NCBI GenBank assembly: GCA_016710685.1
Contig: JADJVC010000001.1
Location: forward strand, 310,001 to 374,000
From: Flavobacteriales bacterium
GTDB lineage: Bacteria > Bacteroidota > Bacteroidia > Flavobacteriales_F > PHOS-HE28
Direction: 5' to 3'
Length of the DNA: 64,000 bases
Positions 52,677 to 61,598 of this stretch are shown here, one piece after another; position 1 is the first letter of the stretch, and each line of letters opens with the position of its first letter. A program made the position numbers and the translations under genes. A model generated the notes under the pieces. That model was given only the letters and a program-made list of their open reading frames with translations. It was not told the origin of the DNA and did not search any database.

Positions 52677-53537
52677 TTAACCCAAGAAACGCTTCACCAC
52701 TTCATCGCGCATTTTGCGCCCGTCCGGGTCGGCTTGCGTTTTCAACCGGCAAAGCTCTTCGGCCCATTCGGAGGTGCGGATGCGCACCGGCGGGTCCTGC
52801 ATTTCGGCCACGTCCACGATCACCTTGGCCACTTCTTCGGCGGTCTGATAGGGCTGGTTTTTATCGGCCTCGGCTCGCTTGCGCATGCCGCCTAAGTAGC
52901 GGTCGAAAAGCGGCTTGTAGGGGTCGTTGTCCTTGAGGACTTCGCCCATGCGGTTCAGGGCGCTGGCAGTGAACGGTGTGCTGATACCGCCCGGCTCCAC
53001 AGCTGTGAAATGGATGCCGAAGGTGGGCGTGATGTAGGATGCCATGGCCTCGGTGAAGCCCTCCACCGCGAATTTTGCCGCGCAGTAAAGTTCATTGAAT
53101 GGCTGGCCCACCAGACCGCCAACGCTGGAAACGTTGATGATGCGGCCGCTGCCTTGCCTGCGCATGCCAGGCAGTACGGCCTTGGTGCAACGCACAACGC
53201 TGAGGTGGTTTACTTCGTTGATCCAAACGATCTCAGCATCCGTGGTTTGCTCAGTGGTTTTGGCGAAACCTGCTCCAGCATTGTTTACCAGCACGTCGAT
53301 GCCGCCGGCTTCCGCCTGCACCTGCTTTACGCACGCCGCGATGGAGCCGGCATCCGTCACGTCCAACATCAGCACTTGGAGTTCGAGGTTCAAGGCCTTG
53401 GCCTCCTGCATCAAACCGTCCTGCCGGGCGATGTCGCGCATGGTAGCGTAGACGCTATGGCCTTTTTGCGCAAAGAGCAGGGCCGTTTTTAGCCCCAGTC
53501 CGCTGGAGCATCCGGTTATCAATACGGTCTTCGACAT
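52677..53537 (-). CDS. SDR-family oxidoreductase
   Basis: A 286-residue classical short-chain dehydrogenase/reductase: TGCSSGLGL (NAD(P)-binding), NNAGAGF, VSSVGGLVGQPFNELYCAAK (Ser and Tyr-x-x-x-Lys catalytic residues), then VEPGGIST. It resembles the bacterial retinol-dehydrogenase-like group. Substrate unknown. It is followed by the VIT gene at 4 bp. No transport-related partner explains its link to iron or manganese; the operon may be accidental. Confidence 0.88.
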   Translation of the reverse strand: MSKTVLITGCSSGLGLKTALLFAQKGHSVYATMRDIARQDGLMQEAKALNLELQVLMLDVTDAGSIAACVKQVQAEAGGIDVLVNNAGAGFAKTTEQTTDAEIVWINEVNHLSVVRCTKAVLPGMRRQGSGRIINVSSVGGLVGQPFNELYCAAKFAVEGFTEAMASYITPTFGIHFTAVEPGGISTPFTASALNRMGEVLKDNDPYKPLFDRYLGGMRKRAEADKNQPYQTAEEVAKVIVDVAEMQDPPVRIRTSEWAEELCRLKTQADPDGRKMRDEVVKRFLG

Positions 53538-53565
53538 GGCGGGATGGAAATTATTCAGGCGGCAC

Positions 53566-54096
53566 TTACTGCGCCCCCAGTCTGGATTCCAAGTGTTGTT
53601 GAAGGTCCAAGAGAATTGCCTTTTTGTAATCGTCCTTCTCCAGTTCCACGGCCTTCTTCAAACGGGAAAGCCCAAGTCGCGCAGCCTTTTCGGGTAAGAG
53701 GTCCTGGTTCTCCAACACGGTGAGCACTTCGAAAGCTTCTTCTGCATCGCCTTCAACGGCCACATGCACTAACCGTTCGATGTAGGGTTGTGCATCCAGT
53801 CCGGCGTTCCAGAAAGCGGAGATCACGGTTTTGCGCACGTCAAGCAATTCGGGCACTTCCAGCGCGCGGCCCAGTTCGGCGGCGGCATCCTTCACTTTCA
53901 CTTGGTAAAGCAACGCTTGGATGCGACGCTGCCGGGCGGGCTCTTCCGTGGCAGCCAAGGCATGCAGCAACGGTAAGATCGAGCTGGCATCGCCTTTTTG
54001 ATGGATCACGGCCAAAGCTTCCATGGCTTTGGCATCATCGTCGCTCAACAGGGCCGCGAAGGCTTTGTCCACGGACACGGATTTCTTCTCACTCAT
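53566..54096 (-). CDS. HEAT-repeat-like helical protein
   Basis: A 176-residue soluble protein with no signal peptide, made of amphipathic helices with an ARM/HEAT-like rhythm (AFAALLSDDDAKAMEALAVI, ILPLLHALAATEEPARQRRI, RKTVISAFWNAGLDAQPYI). I do not recognise a more specific family. A TACCTTCG promoter-like element is at 54132-54139 (minus strand). It ends 29 bp before the SDR start, so it could be the first gene of an SDR-VIT operon. Confidence 0.6.
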   Translation of the reverse strand: MSEKKSVSVDKAFAALLSDDDAKAMEALAVIHQKGDASSILPLLHALAATEEPARQRRIQALLYQVKVKDAAAELGRALEVPELLDVRKTVISAFWNAGLDAQPYIERLVHVAVEGDAEEAFEVLTVLENQDLLPEKAARLGLSRLKKAVELEKDDYKKAILLDLQQHLESRLGAQ

Positions 54097-54131
54097 GCTT
54101 ACACCGCCGGTGTTTCAATGCTGGCGGACTG

Positions 54132-54139
54132 CGAAGGTA
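54132..54139 (-). promoter_or_regulatory. Putative -7 element upstream of the HEAT-like gene
   Basis: TACCTTCG on the minus strand, 36 bp before the ATG. No matching -33 box. Confidence 0.35.
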
Positions 54140-54190
54140 GGAGCAGGGTGGGCAGAACGCTTCCGGGAATGTCAGTGGCAGTGGTGCTTT

Positions 54191-56575
54191 TCAATGTGCC
54201 ACCACCAAGCGCTGCACTGGGACCGAAGCACCAGCGCCCGTAATGGTGTAGAAGTACACGCCGCCTGCCCAATCAGCAGTGGACAGTTCCAGCGTGCCTT
54301 TGGATTGGGTCAAGGCTTCCTTCAGCACAATGGCGCCTAGCGCGTTCCGCACGACCAAAGCGTTGTTCGTCTCCAGCATGGACAGGTCGTACCGGATCCG
54401 CACATGGTCGCCCGCCGGGTTCGGTTCGCTGGTCAATAATGGCGAATGGCTGAATTCGCCGATACCGGATGGACCACTTTGCGTGGTCACCACTTGCACA
54501 TCGTCCAAGAAAAAGCCGTCGCCGGTGGCGCCTTGGTCGGAGCGCAGTTCGAAACGCAGCCATACCGGTGCACCCAAGTAGTCCGCGAGGTCCATGTGCT
54601 CCTGCACCCAAGCAGGTTGGCGCCCATCATAAAGCGGTTCGTCGTAACTCTGGTCAATGCTGCCGGGGTGCGTGTAAATGCCACACAAGGGATACCAAAG
54701 GTCGTTGTCCGCGCTGGCCAAAACCTGCACCTGGTCGTAAGCCGGTTCAATGTCCCACTTCGCCCAAAAGGTCAGGCTGGCCGTGCCGATATCCGTCAAG
54801 TCGATCGGGTCGGCGAGATCGAGTTTTTTATCCGCGTTGTCGGGGTAGTTACCGAAAGGGGAATCCGAAATGCAGGAAGGTGGTGTGAAGTAAGTGCTCG
54901 TGGTAACGCCCCAAGTGCCGGTCCAGTTGGTGAGGTTGTTCCCGTTGTCCGCCAACGCGATCACCGGTGTGCCGAAGATCTTGGTGATGGTATCGCGCGT
55001 GGCATATCCGCCGAAATCGGTGATGAGCACATAGCGTACTTGGTCACCTTCGATAATGGAAGGGTCCAACTGCACAGGGATGGAGTCCAAACGCTTTTCC
55101 AGCAGGTCGAGGTCGCTGTAGATCTTTGCCGCCCCTGTGCTCTGCACCAGGTCCAGTGGTGCGATGCTGACAGTGATATCGCCTTGTTCCTGCCCCAAGC
55201 GTTCCACTTGAAAGCGGATATACGGTTGCACGTCCGCCAGCACAGGCGCAGTGCGGTCCAAGCTTTCGCCGAACACGCCGGCGAGGTGCGCCAGACGCAG
55301 GTTCTGAGTCACGTTTTCCTTGCAGATGGCATTGATGCGTGATGAAGGCGGCCAAAAACCCTCGCTGCCGATGCCGGCCTCCGGGGTCATGGAATAGATC
55401 TTCGGCTTGCTGGTCTGTTCGCCGTACATCCAGTCGTCACTATCACCATTGGTCACGTAGTTCACGGTCTGGTCGCCGGTGCCGTTGAGGTAGTGGTTAT
55501 CGCGCGCCAGCAAAATGCCGTATTCGCTGAAAGCCGCGGAATCCGGGGTGTAGATCGAATACTCATAGCCCCAAGGGTAGATCAGCAAATTGCCGTAGGT
55601 GTGGTAGTTCAACGCGAGGCGGAATTGGTGAGCGTTGCAGAAGTCGCGCATCGCCTGCGTCTCCGGCTCGGAAAATGCGCTTTCGCCGCGATACACTTCG
55701 GAGCCGCCGTTCGGTGAGGAGCCGCTGTTGTCATAGCCCCATTCGTATCCGTAATTGCGGTTGAGGTCCACGCCGATGGTGCCATCGCCATTGTCGCGAC
55801 GGTTCTTGCGCCACATGCCACCGCCGTTCGGGTTGGTGGTTTCGTTGTACACGTATCCGTCCGGATTCACGCAGGGAACGAAGTACATTTCCGTGTTATC
55901 CACCAACCAAGTCACCTCTGGGTCGGTGCCATAGTTTTCCAACAGGTGCCACATGTAGAAGATCACCTGGCTGAGCGATGCCGGTTCGCGGGCGTGATGG
56001 AGCGCGTTGTAAAGCACTTCAGGCTTGCCTTGGTCCACATTGGGATTGTTGGAGATCCGCACCATGTAAAGGGACCGGCCCTCCATGCTTTCACCAATTG
56101 AGGCTTTGGCGCTGATGAGGTTCGGATATGCCGCCGCCATCTGGTCCAGGATATCCTTCATCTCGTCCCATGTGTAATAGCCGCCCATCGTCCCGAGATT
56201 GAAAGGCGCGGGCACGGCAATGTCCGCGGGTGGGGCGCATTCAACGCTGCGATGATCTGCGGGTGCAGGATCATTGGCATGGGCCACGTAATACGCCTGC
56301 ACATCGGCAATGTCCGTGTGGAAGGGAATGCCGTTCTGCTGAAGGATCGCGAGTTCAGTATCGGACAGGTCCGTGGTGATGGACACGCCCGGTTTCATCT
56401 CGCCATGGTCCGCCGCGATGCCAAGCCGCATCAACTCCGCCGCTCCGCCCGGAAGCGCGGAAATGTCTACAGTGACGCGGGAATAATGTGCGGGGTGCTG
56501 AGCATTGGCGCTGAACGTGAAGCTGAGGACCAAGGCGAAGGTGAGGGAGCGCAAGCAAGAGGGAGTAGGTAACAT
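54191..56575 (-). CDS. Secreted M14 zinc carboxypeptidase with type IX sorting domain
   Basis: A 794-residue exported metallopeptidase: signal peptide (residues ~1-26, ends SANAQ), propeptide-like region to ~130, M14 catalytic domain (~131-430) with zinc ligands H194 and E197 (HARE), H325 (LNYHTYG) and the general base in TPEAG (E399), then beta-sandwich domains and a C-terminal ~80-residue type IX A-type sorting domain (SEPNPAGDHVRI, WAGGVYFYTIT). It should trim C-terminal residues from proteins outside the cell, supplying amino acids. I use the ATG at 56575; the longer in-frame start lacks a proper signal peptide. Confidence 0.92.
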   Translation of the reverse strand: MLPTPSCLRSLTFALVLSFTFSANAQHPAHYSRVTVDISALPGGAAELMRLGIAADHGEMKPGVSITTDLSDTELAILQQNGIPFHTDIADVQAYYVAHANDPAPADHRSVECAPPADIAVPAPFNLGTMGGYYTWDEMKDILDQMAAAYPNLISAKASIGESMEGRSLYMVRISNNPNVDQGKPEVLYNALHHAREPASLSQVIFYMWHLLENYGTDPEVTWLVDNTEMYFVPCVNPDGYVYNETTNPNGGGMWRKNRRDNGDGTIGVDLNRNYGYEWGYDNSGSSPNGGSEVYRGESAFSEPETQAMRDFCNAHQFRLALNYHTYGNLLIYPWGYEYSIYTPDSAAFSEYGILLARDNHYLNGTGDQTVNYVTNGDSDDWMYGEQTSKPKIYSMTPEAGIGSEGFWPPSSRINAICKENVTQNLRLAHLAGVFGESLDRTAPVLADVQPYIRFQVERLGQEQGDITVSIAPLDLVQSTGAAKIYSDLDLLEKRLDSIPVQLDPSIIEGDQVRYVLITDFGGYATRDTITKIFGTPVIALADNGNNLTNWTGTWGVTTSTYFTPPSCISDSPFGNYPDNADKKLDLADPIDLTDIGTASLTFWAKWDIEPAYDQVQVLASADNDLWYPLCGIYTHPGSIDQSYDEPLYDGRQPAWVQEHMDLADYLGAPVWLRFELRSDQGATGDGFFLDDVQVVTTQSGPSGIGEFSHSPLLTSEPNPAGDHVRIRYDLSMLETNNALVVRNALGAIVLKEALTQSKGTLELSTADWAGGVYFYTITGAGASVPVQRLVVAH

Positions 56576-56777
56576 GGAGATTTTTGGGTAATGAGGTATT
56601 GACGTGGAATGCGCGATGGGCGGCGTACAGGAAATCCGCAATCGGCACTGGTGTACGTTGTGTCCCGGAGCCGAGCAATCCGGATTTTTTCGGAACGCAA
56701 GTTAGCGGCTCTGTTACAGGAGCCGGTTTCCGCTTTGTCAGTCATGGGTAACTTTCGGACCGAATTGTACTGTATCC

Positions 56778-57164
56778 ATGCGAAGCTTACCATTGTCCGC
56801 GCTCTTGTTGACGTTGCTGTCTTTCGCCTGCAAAAAGGAGGAGAAGCCCCGCCTGCAGGCCACGTTCCACGCCACCTGCCGCGATTGCGTGGTGAGCTAC
56901 GCCGTGGGGCCGGAACAGTCCCGAGAGGACACGCTGCACGGCATACCAGTTGCAGGGTCGTCGGACACGTTACCGGAGGTTTGGGAGAAAAGCGTAGAAC
57001 TTTCAGAAGGAGACAACCTGTTCCTCCGTGCCTGCCGCATCCGCACGGACACGGCCTTCGGCACCATTTCCGTAACTGTGGACGGTGGTGTGCGTTCCCT
57101 GCAAGCCGCAGTTGACACCACAGCCGAATGCGCTGAGATCAACCAAGCGGGGCACGCGCAGTAA
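56778..57164 (+). CDS. Small lipoprotein of unknown function
   Basis: A 128-residue lipoprotein with a clear lipobox (LLSFAC, Cys 18) followed by KKEEKPRL. The rest is a beta-rich domain with two further cysteines early (CRDC) and one near the end (ECAEI). No family recognised. It is divergent from the carboxypeptidase gene and convergent with the SIMPL-like gene. It ought to be anchored in a membrane, facing the periplasm. Confidence 0.65.
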   Translation: MRSLPLSALLLTLLSFACKKEEKPRLQATFHATCRDCVVSYAVGPEQSREDTLHGIPVAGSSDTLPEVWEKSVELSEGDNLFLRACRIRTDTAFGTISVTVDGGVRSLQAAVDTTAECAEINQAGHAQ

Positions 57165-57221
57165 ACGAGAGCAGGAAACTGGACGGATCAGCTGATGAGA
57201 CGGATCAGCTAATCCAAGTCT

Positions 57222-57911
57222 TCAATCCACCAAGCTGAACTTGAACCGCATGGTGCGGATCATGGGCTCGGAGCTGCTGTAGCCAGAGTCGTAAGCATAG
57301 CCGTAGCCGGAATCCGCATTGTAGTCTTCAGCAGCGATTAATTTGCCGAGTTTGCGGCCACCCATCACAGCTAAACGCTCAGCCTTGGCACGCGCTTGAT
57401 TGAACAAGCGTACCGTTAGGTCGTCCAGCGCGTTCGGTGCGGGATCTTTCTTCCATTCCGCTACGCTTCCGGTAACGGAACCGCGCTTGCGCAACCAATC
57501 CACCAGCGTTTTCAGCTCTTCTTCGGACTTCAGCTCAACGCGCAATGCAGGTGTCTCGGAGTATCCGGATTCATAGCCGCTGATGGTGTAAGGGTCATAT
57601 CCGTTAGGTGCTTCGGTCACGTTGTACTTCTGGTTCTTCAACTCTTTCTCCAGCTTCTCCCGTACCTTTTTCACGCGCTCGTTGCTTTCCATTTGGATCT
57701 TTTCATAGTCCATATCATCGGAAAACTCCATGGTGGCGAGTGCTTCGTCCACAGGCGCTATGTCGTACGCAATGCCGCCGCTCAACGTGGGCAGCGTGTC
57801 GCTTACAACGAGATAAATGGCGTTATCCGCAAATTGGGAAACGTCGCTCTGGGCATGGGCCGCAGTGAAGCCCAACGTGCAGGCAGCGAGTAGAAAGTAG
57901 GTGGTCTTCAT
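57222..57911 (-). CDS. Exported SIMPL (DUF541)-like protein
   Basis: A 229-residue protein with a signal peptide (MKTTYFLLAACTLGFTAAHA). The central segment has two long helices and the C-terminal part shows LFNQARAKAERLAVMGGRKLGKLI, which resembles the helical core of SIMPL/DUF541 proteins; a YGYAYDSGYSSSEP low-complexity stretch and a final strand MRTMRFKFSLVD follow. SIMPL proteins are periplasmic with poorly defined roles. The ATG at 57911 is chosen to give the signal peptide. Medium confidence in the family. Confidence 0.6.
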   Translation of the reverse strand: MKTTYFLLAACTLGFTAAHAQSDVSQFADNAIYLVVSDTLPTLSGGIAYDIAPVDEALATMEFSDDMDYEKIQMESNERVKKVREKLEKELKNQKYNVTEAPNGYDPYTISGYESGYSETPALRVELKSEEELKTLVDWLRKRGSVTGSVAEWKKDPAPNALDDLTVRLFNQARAKAERLAVMGGRKLGKLIAAEDYNADSGYGYAYDSGYSSSEPMIRTMRFKFSLVD

Positions 57912-57976
57912 GCTACAAATATGGGATGAACCGGAGTGCTTGAGCAAGTGAGTGGAACTTGTCCTCGGAATGGCGC

Positions 57977-58477
57977 TCAGCAATAACGTGCCAGCCAGGT
58001 TTCCTTCAACGGCACTTGGAACCGTTCCCGCAGGTCGCCCACCGTTGCAACCATGTCATTGAACACCATGGTTTCTGCGGAAAGCTCGCCGCTCTTCAGC
58101 AAGTCTTCAACCTCCTGTGCGCGACAGACCCGCACTTGTCCGTTTTTCTGGTAGAGCACCACCATGCGATCGGTCAGGGAATGTCCCAGTTCCCGCTCCA
58201 ATTTTTGAATAAAATGAACGCTTGTATCAATGCTGCACCCGCTGGCTCCGGCTTGGGTTTCATCTACCGCTAACACCACGAAATGGTCGTGCAGCACGTC
58301 CACGGCAGCCGCGAGCTGTGCACCATGTGCGGCCCACGATTTAGCAAAAGCGGCCCCGCGTGCTGCGAGCATTTCCAGTTGCGCCGGTGTGAAAGCCACA
58401 GCACTTTTGTATACCCAGACACGAGCGTGTGCAGGCATGCGGTCCAAAACGGAAGGTGTTGCGGAAAGGGTTGCCAT
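57977..58477 (-). CDS. Conserved Bacteroidota protein, often misnamed ABC transporter ATPase
   Basis: A 166-residue cytoplasmic protein starting MATLSATPSVLDRMPAHARVW and ending TWLARYC. VLAVDETQAGASGCSIDTSVHF is a very conserved block in a Bacteroidota-specific family that databases sometimes call ABC transporter ATPase. There is no Walker A or ABC signature, so that name is unsupported. Function unknown. It lies 24 bp downstream of maf on the same strand and may be part of the DUF2520-kdsC-ubiA-maf operon. Confidence 0.75.
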   Translation of the reverse strand: MATLSATPSVLDRMPAHARVWVYKSAVAFTPAQLEMLAARGAAFAKSWAAHGAQLAAAVDVLHDHFVVLAVDETQAGASGCSIDTSVHFIQKLERELGHSLTDRMVVLYQKNGQVRVCRAQEVEDLLKSGELSAETMVFNDMVATVGDLRERFQVPLKETWLARYC

Positions 58478-58501
58478 GGTACAAAGATGCGGAGGTTCGA
58501 A

Positions 58502-59104
58502 TTAGCTGCTCAAGCCTTCGGCCATTCCTTTCAACGCAGCATAAACCCGATGCATAGGCAGCCCCATAACCGTATAGAAACTGCCCTCAATGCGTTCCAC
58601 GGTGGTAAAGCCCAACCAGTCCTGCACACCGTAAGCACCGGCTTTGTCCAACGGCATATGGCGTTCCACGTAGTAGGCGATCTCTTCCGCCGACATGGAT
58701 GCGAAGCGAACCTTCGCGGTATCGGAAAAACTCGTTGTAGCACTTCCAGTGCGCAGACAAACGCCTGTGATAACGCGGTGTTCTTTACCTGCCAAAAGGC
58801 CAAGCATGCGTCGTGCGTCTTCCGCGTCCACGGGCTTGTTCAGCAGCAATTCGCCCAGCAATACCGTGGTGTCCGCCGTAACGAGCACTTGGTCGTTGGC
58901 CAATTCCCCTTGCCAGGCCATGGCTTTTTTGCGGGCAAGGAATTCAGCCACTTCGGCGGCGGGCATCCCGGCAGGCGGCGTTTCGTCCACGTCCACACTG
59001 GTAATTTCCACCGGCAAGCCCAGTCCTTGCAACAACTGGCGCCGGCGCGGACTGGCGGAAGCCAACACCAAGCGCCAAGGAAAAAGGGGAGGGGCCGGGC
59101 TCAT
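58502..59104 (-). CDS. maf: Maf-like nucleoside triphosphate pyrophosphatase
   Basis: A 200-residue Maf/YhdE protein: LVLASASPRRRQLLQGLG (nucleotide-binding), DETPP, ARKKA, VTADTTVLLGELLLNKP, and KAGAYGVQDW, all typical. It hydrolyses non-canonical or modified nucleoside triphosphates to monophosphates, and in some bacteria affects septum formation. Its ATG overlaps the ubiA stop by 4 bp, so it belongs to the operon. Normal length. Confidence 0.92.
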   Translation of the reverse strand: MSPAPPLFPWRLVLASASPRRRQLLQGLGLPVEITSVDVDETPPAGMPAAEVAEFLARKKAMAWQGELANDQVLVTADTTVLLGELLLNKPVDAEDARRMLGLLAGKEHRVITGVCLRTGSATTSFSDTAKVRFASMSAEEIAYYVERHMPLDKAGAYGVQDWLGFTTVERIEGSFYTVMGLPMHRVYAALKGMAEGLSS

Positions 59105-60132
59105 AAAACTTTGGGAATAAAGAACGCAAAAGCCACCGCCACGGCCATGGCGAATTTCAGGATGTTACCGGCGGTGTTGAAGCCTTGACGGTCGTGGGCG
59201 TTGTACGTAAAACCCGCTGAAAGCAGCATGGGTATTACGATCCCGGCGCCGATATACCAGTACGAAAATTTGTCGGTTAGCACTACGGAGCGCACCAAAA
59301 GCAGTGCGATCACCGCCACGGCGAGGTAGAATAAAGTGAAGGCTTTCGCCCATTGAACGCCCAGCACGATGGGGACGGTGCGGCATCCGTCGGCGGCATC
59401 ACCCTTCACGTCCGCCATGTCCTTTTGGAGCTCGCGGACCAATGTTGTCACAAAGGCGAAGGCCGCGAAACCGATGATCCAGCCCCACAAGCCGGAGAAC
59501 CCGAATTTCACTTCCATCTCCGTTCCATTGCCTAAGCCAACAGTGGCGCTGGTGCCGTAGGCCTGCGCCAACGCCGGGATCTCGTACAGGCCCACGGTCA
59601 ACGGCACCAAAGCCACCAGGAACGCTACCAGTCCGTTGCCCAGCAGAAAGGCGCGTTTCAATTTCGTGCTGTAGAACCACAACGCCCCCGCAGCGAAAAT
59701 GGGCACCAATGCCAACAACGGTTGACCGCTCTTCCACGCTGTGAATAAGCCGAAAAGCACGCCAAGACCGGTCAAAACCAAATGCCCCAACATCGCCACG
59801 CGGCGTTTTACACTGCGCCCCACGATCACGGCCTCGGGCTTGTTCACCCTGTCTATCCGCGTGTCGAAATAGTCGTTGATCACATTTCCTCCGGCAGCGA
59901 TCAAAACCGTGCTGGCCACCAACAACCAGAACAACGGCCCGCTGAAGCCATGGGTAAAAATGTTCCCCGGCACTTTTTCGAACACGGTTGCGCCCGAAGG
60001 TTGCGCCATGGCAGCCAGATCCGTGGAACTGGCATCGAGGTACGCTTGCACCACGCCATAGCGCATCGCCACCATGGTGAACACGATGATGATGAGATTC
60101 AACGGGCGGGTGAGCCGCAAAAAAGCTACCAT
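59101..60132 (-). CDS. UbiA-family prenyltransferase (geranylgeranylglycerol-phosphate type)
   Basis: A 343-residue membrane protein with about eight or nine hydrophobic helices. It carries the first Asp-rich motif NDYFDTRID (from residue 86) and the second, in KDMADVKGDAADG. This Bacteroidota group is usually named geranylgeranylglycerol-phosphate geranylgeranyltransferase; the actual acceptor in bacteria is not settled, and quinone or heme prenylation are alternatives. It overlaps kdsC (7 bp) and maf (4 bp), so it is firmly in the operon. The ATG at 60132 starts MVAFLRLTRPLNLI. Confidence 0.82.
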   Translation of the reverse strand: MVAFLRLTRPLNLIIIVFTMVAMRYGVVQAYLDASSTDLAAMAQPSGATVFEKVPGNIFTHGFSGPLFWLLVASTVLIAAGGNVINDYFDTRIDRVNKPEAVIVGRSVKRRVAMLGHLVLTGLGVLFGLFTAWKSGQPLLALVPIFAAGALWFYSTKLKRAFLLGNGLVAFLVALVPLTVGLYEIPALAQAYGTSATVGLGNGTEMEVKFGFSGLWGWIIGFAAFAFVTTLVRELQKDMADVKGDAADGCRTVPIVLGVQWAKAFTLFYLAVAVIALLLVRSVVLTDKFSYWYIGAGIVIPMLLSAGFTYNAHDRQGFNTAGNILKFAMAVAVAFAFFIPKVL

Positions 60133-60653
60133 TGATGCGCTTGCTCCGTTAGCCACTTTCCCTGCACCTTCATGGCCTGCTCGAGCACATCGCGCACGCA
60201 ACCGCGACCGCCGGGAAAGCGAGAAACGTAGCGGCTAATTGCCTTCACTTCGGCTGCCGCATCGGCGGGGCAGCATGGAAGTGCGGTGCGCTGCATCACG
60301 CGCAGGTCCGGGATGTCGTCCCCCATGTAAGCGCAACGGGCGGGATCTAACCCGGTGGTGGCGATGAGTTCATCCAGCTTAGCGCTTTTGTCCTTCACGC
60401 TAAAATGGTACTCCTTCACGCCCAAACGGGCTAAGCTTTGGACGATACCATCGGAAATCCCGCCGGTACAAACGATGATGCGCAAACCTTCCTTCAGCGC
60501 ATGTTGCACAGCGTATGCATCGCGGGTGAAAAACGTGCGTACAGGGTCGATGCCCGGAGCCAATTGCACGGTACCGTCGGTGAATACGCCGTCTACATCG
60601 AACAGGAACGTGTCGATGCCGGCAAGCAGTTCTTTATAGGTCTTGGTTTCCAC
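60126..60653 (-). CDS. kdsC: KdsC-like HAD phosphatase (3-deoxy-D-manno-octulosonate 8-phosphate phosphatase)
   Basis: A 175-residue HAD-superfamily C0-type phosphatase: FLFDVDGVFTDGTV (nucleophile Asp), IIVCTGG (motif II), and GDDIPDLRVM (motif IV), without a cap domain, as in KdsC. It removes phosphate from KDO-8-P in lipopolysaccharide core synthesis. It starts with GTG at 60653, and its 5' end overlaps the DUF2520 gene by 20 bp. Some HAD-IIIA relatives act on other sugars, so the exact substrate is moderately supported. Confidence 0.85.
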   Translation of the reverse strand: METKTYKELLAGIDTFLFDVDGVFTDGTVQLAPGIDPVRTFFTRDAYAVQHALKEGLRIIVCTGGISDGIVQSLARLGVKEYHFSVKDKSAKLDELIATTGLDPARCAYMGDDIPDLRVMQRTALPCCPADAAAEVKAISRYVSRFPGGRGCVRDVLEQAMKVQGKWLTEQAHQW

Positions 60654-61419
60654 GGTTGGCGGGGTGATAAGTGCGAAGGATAAGATCGCTTAACGCGGCA
60701 TACGCGCGGCGAAGTTCGGGTTCGTCGTTCAACAGGTCCATTTGCTGCGCGATGGTGCGCACATCGCCACGGCGGGCGGGACCGGTCACCGCGTTGTCCG
60801 CGCCGTGCAAGGCCTTTTCCGTGGTGGCTTTCCAGAGGGGATGCACGAGGTCCGGTGCGATGTTGTGTGCCGATAGCAACCGCTCAGCTTCGCGCAGCAG
60901 GAACGTCGGAAAATTCGCGGCGATCACTGCGCTCAGGTGCAGCCGTTGCCGCAGTGAAAAAGGGAGATGCACAACCGTGGATGAGAGCCGCGCAGCCACC
61001 TCGTGCAACAAGCCCAGCGTGGCATCATCATCAGCATCCACGATCAGCGGCACGCGCTGAAAGGAAACGGGCTCGCCGGGACTGAAGCTCTGGATGGGCC
61101 ACAGCACGCCGCATCGTTCGTGGGGCTGAAGCAGTTCCAAGCCCTTGGAGCCGCTAAGGTGTATGATCGGTGTGCCATCAACAGGAAGCATTTCTGCAAC
61201 GCTGCGAATGGCATCATCGCTAACGGCCAGTATGCGGAGGTCGGCCTTGGGCAGCGTGTCGTTCAACCCGAAAGCCGCGCAGCCAAATGCTTTGGCGAGC
61301 CCCGCGGCTTGGGCTTCATTCCGCCCAGCGACACCGGCAATGGAAAAACCCGCACCGCGCAAGGCGTGACCTAGGTGGAAGGCCAAACGACCGGTACCGA
61401 TGAGGAGGACTGAATGCAT
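60634..61419 (-). CDS. Rossmann-like and DUF2520 domain-containing protein
   Basis: A 261-residue protein with an N-terminal NAD(P)-type Rossmann domain (VLLIGTGRLAFHLGHALRGAG) and a C-terminal DUF2520 helical domain (LRQRLHLSAVIAANFPTFLL), similar in layout to pyrroline-5-carboxylate reductase or 6-phosphogluconate dehydrogenase-like proteins. Activity is unknown. The ATG at 61419 is used, in place of an upstream in-frame start that runs into a repeat. It is the first gene of the operon continuing into kdsC, ubiA, maf and probably the 58.4-kb gene. Confidence 0.8.
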   Translation of the reverse strand: MHSVLLIGTGRLAFHLGHALRGAGFSIAGVAGRNEAQAAGLAKAFGCAAFGLNDTLPKADLRILAVSDDAIRSVAEMLPVDGTPIIHLSGSKGLELLQPHERCGVLWPIQSFSPGEPVSFQRVPLIVDADDDATLGLLHEVAARLSSTVVHLPFSLRQRLHLSAVIAANFPTFLLREAERLLSAHNIAPDLVHPLWKATTEKALHGADNAVTGPARRGDVRTIAQQMDLLNDEPELRRAYAALSDLILRTYHPANRGNQDL

Positions 61420-61464
61420 GAGGCGCGAAGGTCGGGAGGAATGCGGATAGGAGGTTGAGTCTGA

Positions 61465-61579
61465 TTTAAACCACAGAGGCACGGAGCATGCATGCTCGGC
61501 GCGGTGACCGCGTCGAAAGCGCTGGGCTTAGGCAACTTGGTCTGAATTTCTCTGTGCCTCTTTACCTCCGTGGTGAAAG
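61465..61579. repeat. Intergenic element with inverted CACCACAGAGGCACGGAG ends
   Basis: The left end (61465-61487) has AAACCACAGAGGCACGGAG and the right end (61545-61579) has CTCTGTGCCTC and CCGTGGTGAAAG, an inverted pair with a small insertion on the right. The core differs from that at 9224-9364. It lies between the DUF2520 gene and the toxin-antitoxin pair. Confidence 0.6.
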
Positions 61580-61598
61580 AAGCGGTTAGCTTTGAATC

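Noticed and set aside
57977..58477. Naming this gene an ABC transporter ATPase
   Set aside because: That label is used in databases for the family, but no Walker A, Walker B or ABC signature is present.
58490..58510. tRNA-like GGTTCGAATT motif
   Set aside because: It lies in a gene junction and no cloverleaf arms can be formed around it; I found no tRNA gene in the window.
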